DNA from: a virus
Length of the DNA: 35,764 nt
Direction: 5' to 3' (one strand)
IMG/VR virus record: IMGVR_UViG_3300043435_000133
Span: 1 to 35,764 of that record
The translations under genes were made by a program, and so were the position numbers. The notes below the pieces were generated by a model, which made no database searches, was not told the DNA's origin, and saw only the letters and a program-made list of their open reading frames with translations. Shown one piece after another: positions 35,652 through 35,764 of this stretch (position 1 is its first letter; each line of letters opens with the position of its first letter).

Positions 35652-35764
35652 TGACACTTTACGAAAAAATTAAAGCAATCTACCCTGAACTCACAGACCG
35701 TGACTTCTTGACCATCATCACATTGCAAAATGACAGCGATGGCAAAGGCGACTACATAGCCAAG
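35648..35764 (+). CDS. Tail chaperone-like protein, N-terminal part (cut by window end)
   Basis: ATG 35648 or 35651 (same frame) overlaps the fibre stop, and the frame is open to the last base. The visible 39 residues, MMTLYEKIKAIYPELTDRDF, then ITLQNDSDGKGDYIAK, match the start of small proteins coded after phage fibres (Y-E-K-I-K-x-I-Y-P-x-L-T-D-x-D-F ... L-Q-N/D-D-S-D-G-K-G-D-Y-I). They are probably assembly helpers. The end would lie beyond the window, possibly as the fragment at 1-131 if the map is circular. Confidence 0.65.
   Translation, partial: MMTLYEKIKAIYPELTDRDFLTIITLQNDSDGKGDYIAK

Noticed and set aside
1-35764. tRNA genes
   Set aside because: I saw no cloverleaf with a T-loop GTTCRA box and CCA end; a tRNA search tool could still find one.

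Overview
The window looks like a nearly complete genome, or most of one, of a short-tailed (podovirus-type) phage of a Gram-negative bacterium. It has a P22-like head and portal plan: small and large terminase, a 728-residue portal, scaffold, a P22-type coat protein, gp4- and gp10-like tail-closure proteins, then three proteins in the position and size range of the P22 ejection proteins. Replication uses its own family A DNA polymerase, a primase/SF3 helicase, an Fe-S type RecB-like nuclease, a VRR-NUC nuclease and an SNF2-type helicase. I see no integrase, lysogeny repressor, phage RNA polymerase or tRNA. A virulent life style is likely, and transcription probably relies on host RNA polymerase. 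The host cannot be read from the sequence; a freshwater betaproteobacterium is only a guess from the general look of the proteins.

Layout. 1-3764 (+): end of a tail chaperone-like gene, a receptor-binding tail protein, then the lysis cassette (XhlA-like protein, several small membrane proteins, 3-TM holin, HNH endonuclease, M15 endolysin). 3634-7293 (-): an operon of small regulators or unknowns, then an SNF2 helicase and a VRR-NUC nuclease, started by a divergent promoter/operator at 7301-7333. 7363-13531 (+): Fe-S nuclease, probable ssDNA-binding protein, DNA polymerase, primase-helicase. 13573-16104 (-): ten mostly tiny, mostly unknown genes, GC-rich with four NotI sites, driven by a TTGACA promoter near 16.17 kb. 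16105-16921: a non-coding control region with seven helically spaced copies of a 16-bp palindrome, a second repeat family, a 36-bp hairpin, a G-run and an AT tract; it is a candidate replication origin and/or packaging site. 16922-35764 (+): packaging, head, tail, ejection and fibre genes in P22 order, with terminators and hairpins around the scaffold, coat and decoration genes.

The right end breaks in the start of a tail chaperone-like gene and the left end opens in the end of a similar gene. The window is therefore probably a circularly permuted map opened inside one gene, with a few bases missing at the joint. If so, the fibre genes at 34.4-35.7 kb continue directly into the tail and lysis genes at 0-3.8 kb.

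The least explained parts, and the best candidates for undescribed biology, are the 16.1-16.9 kb repeat region and the adjoining small-gene operon at 13.6-16.1 kb.
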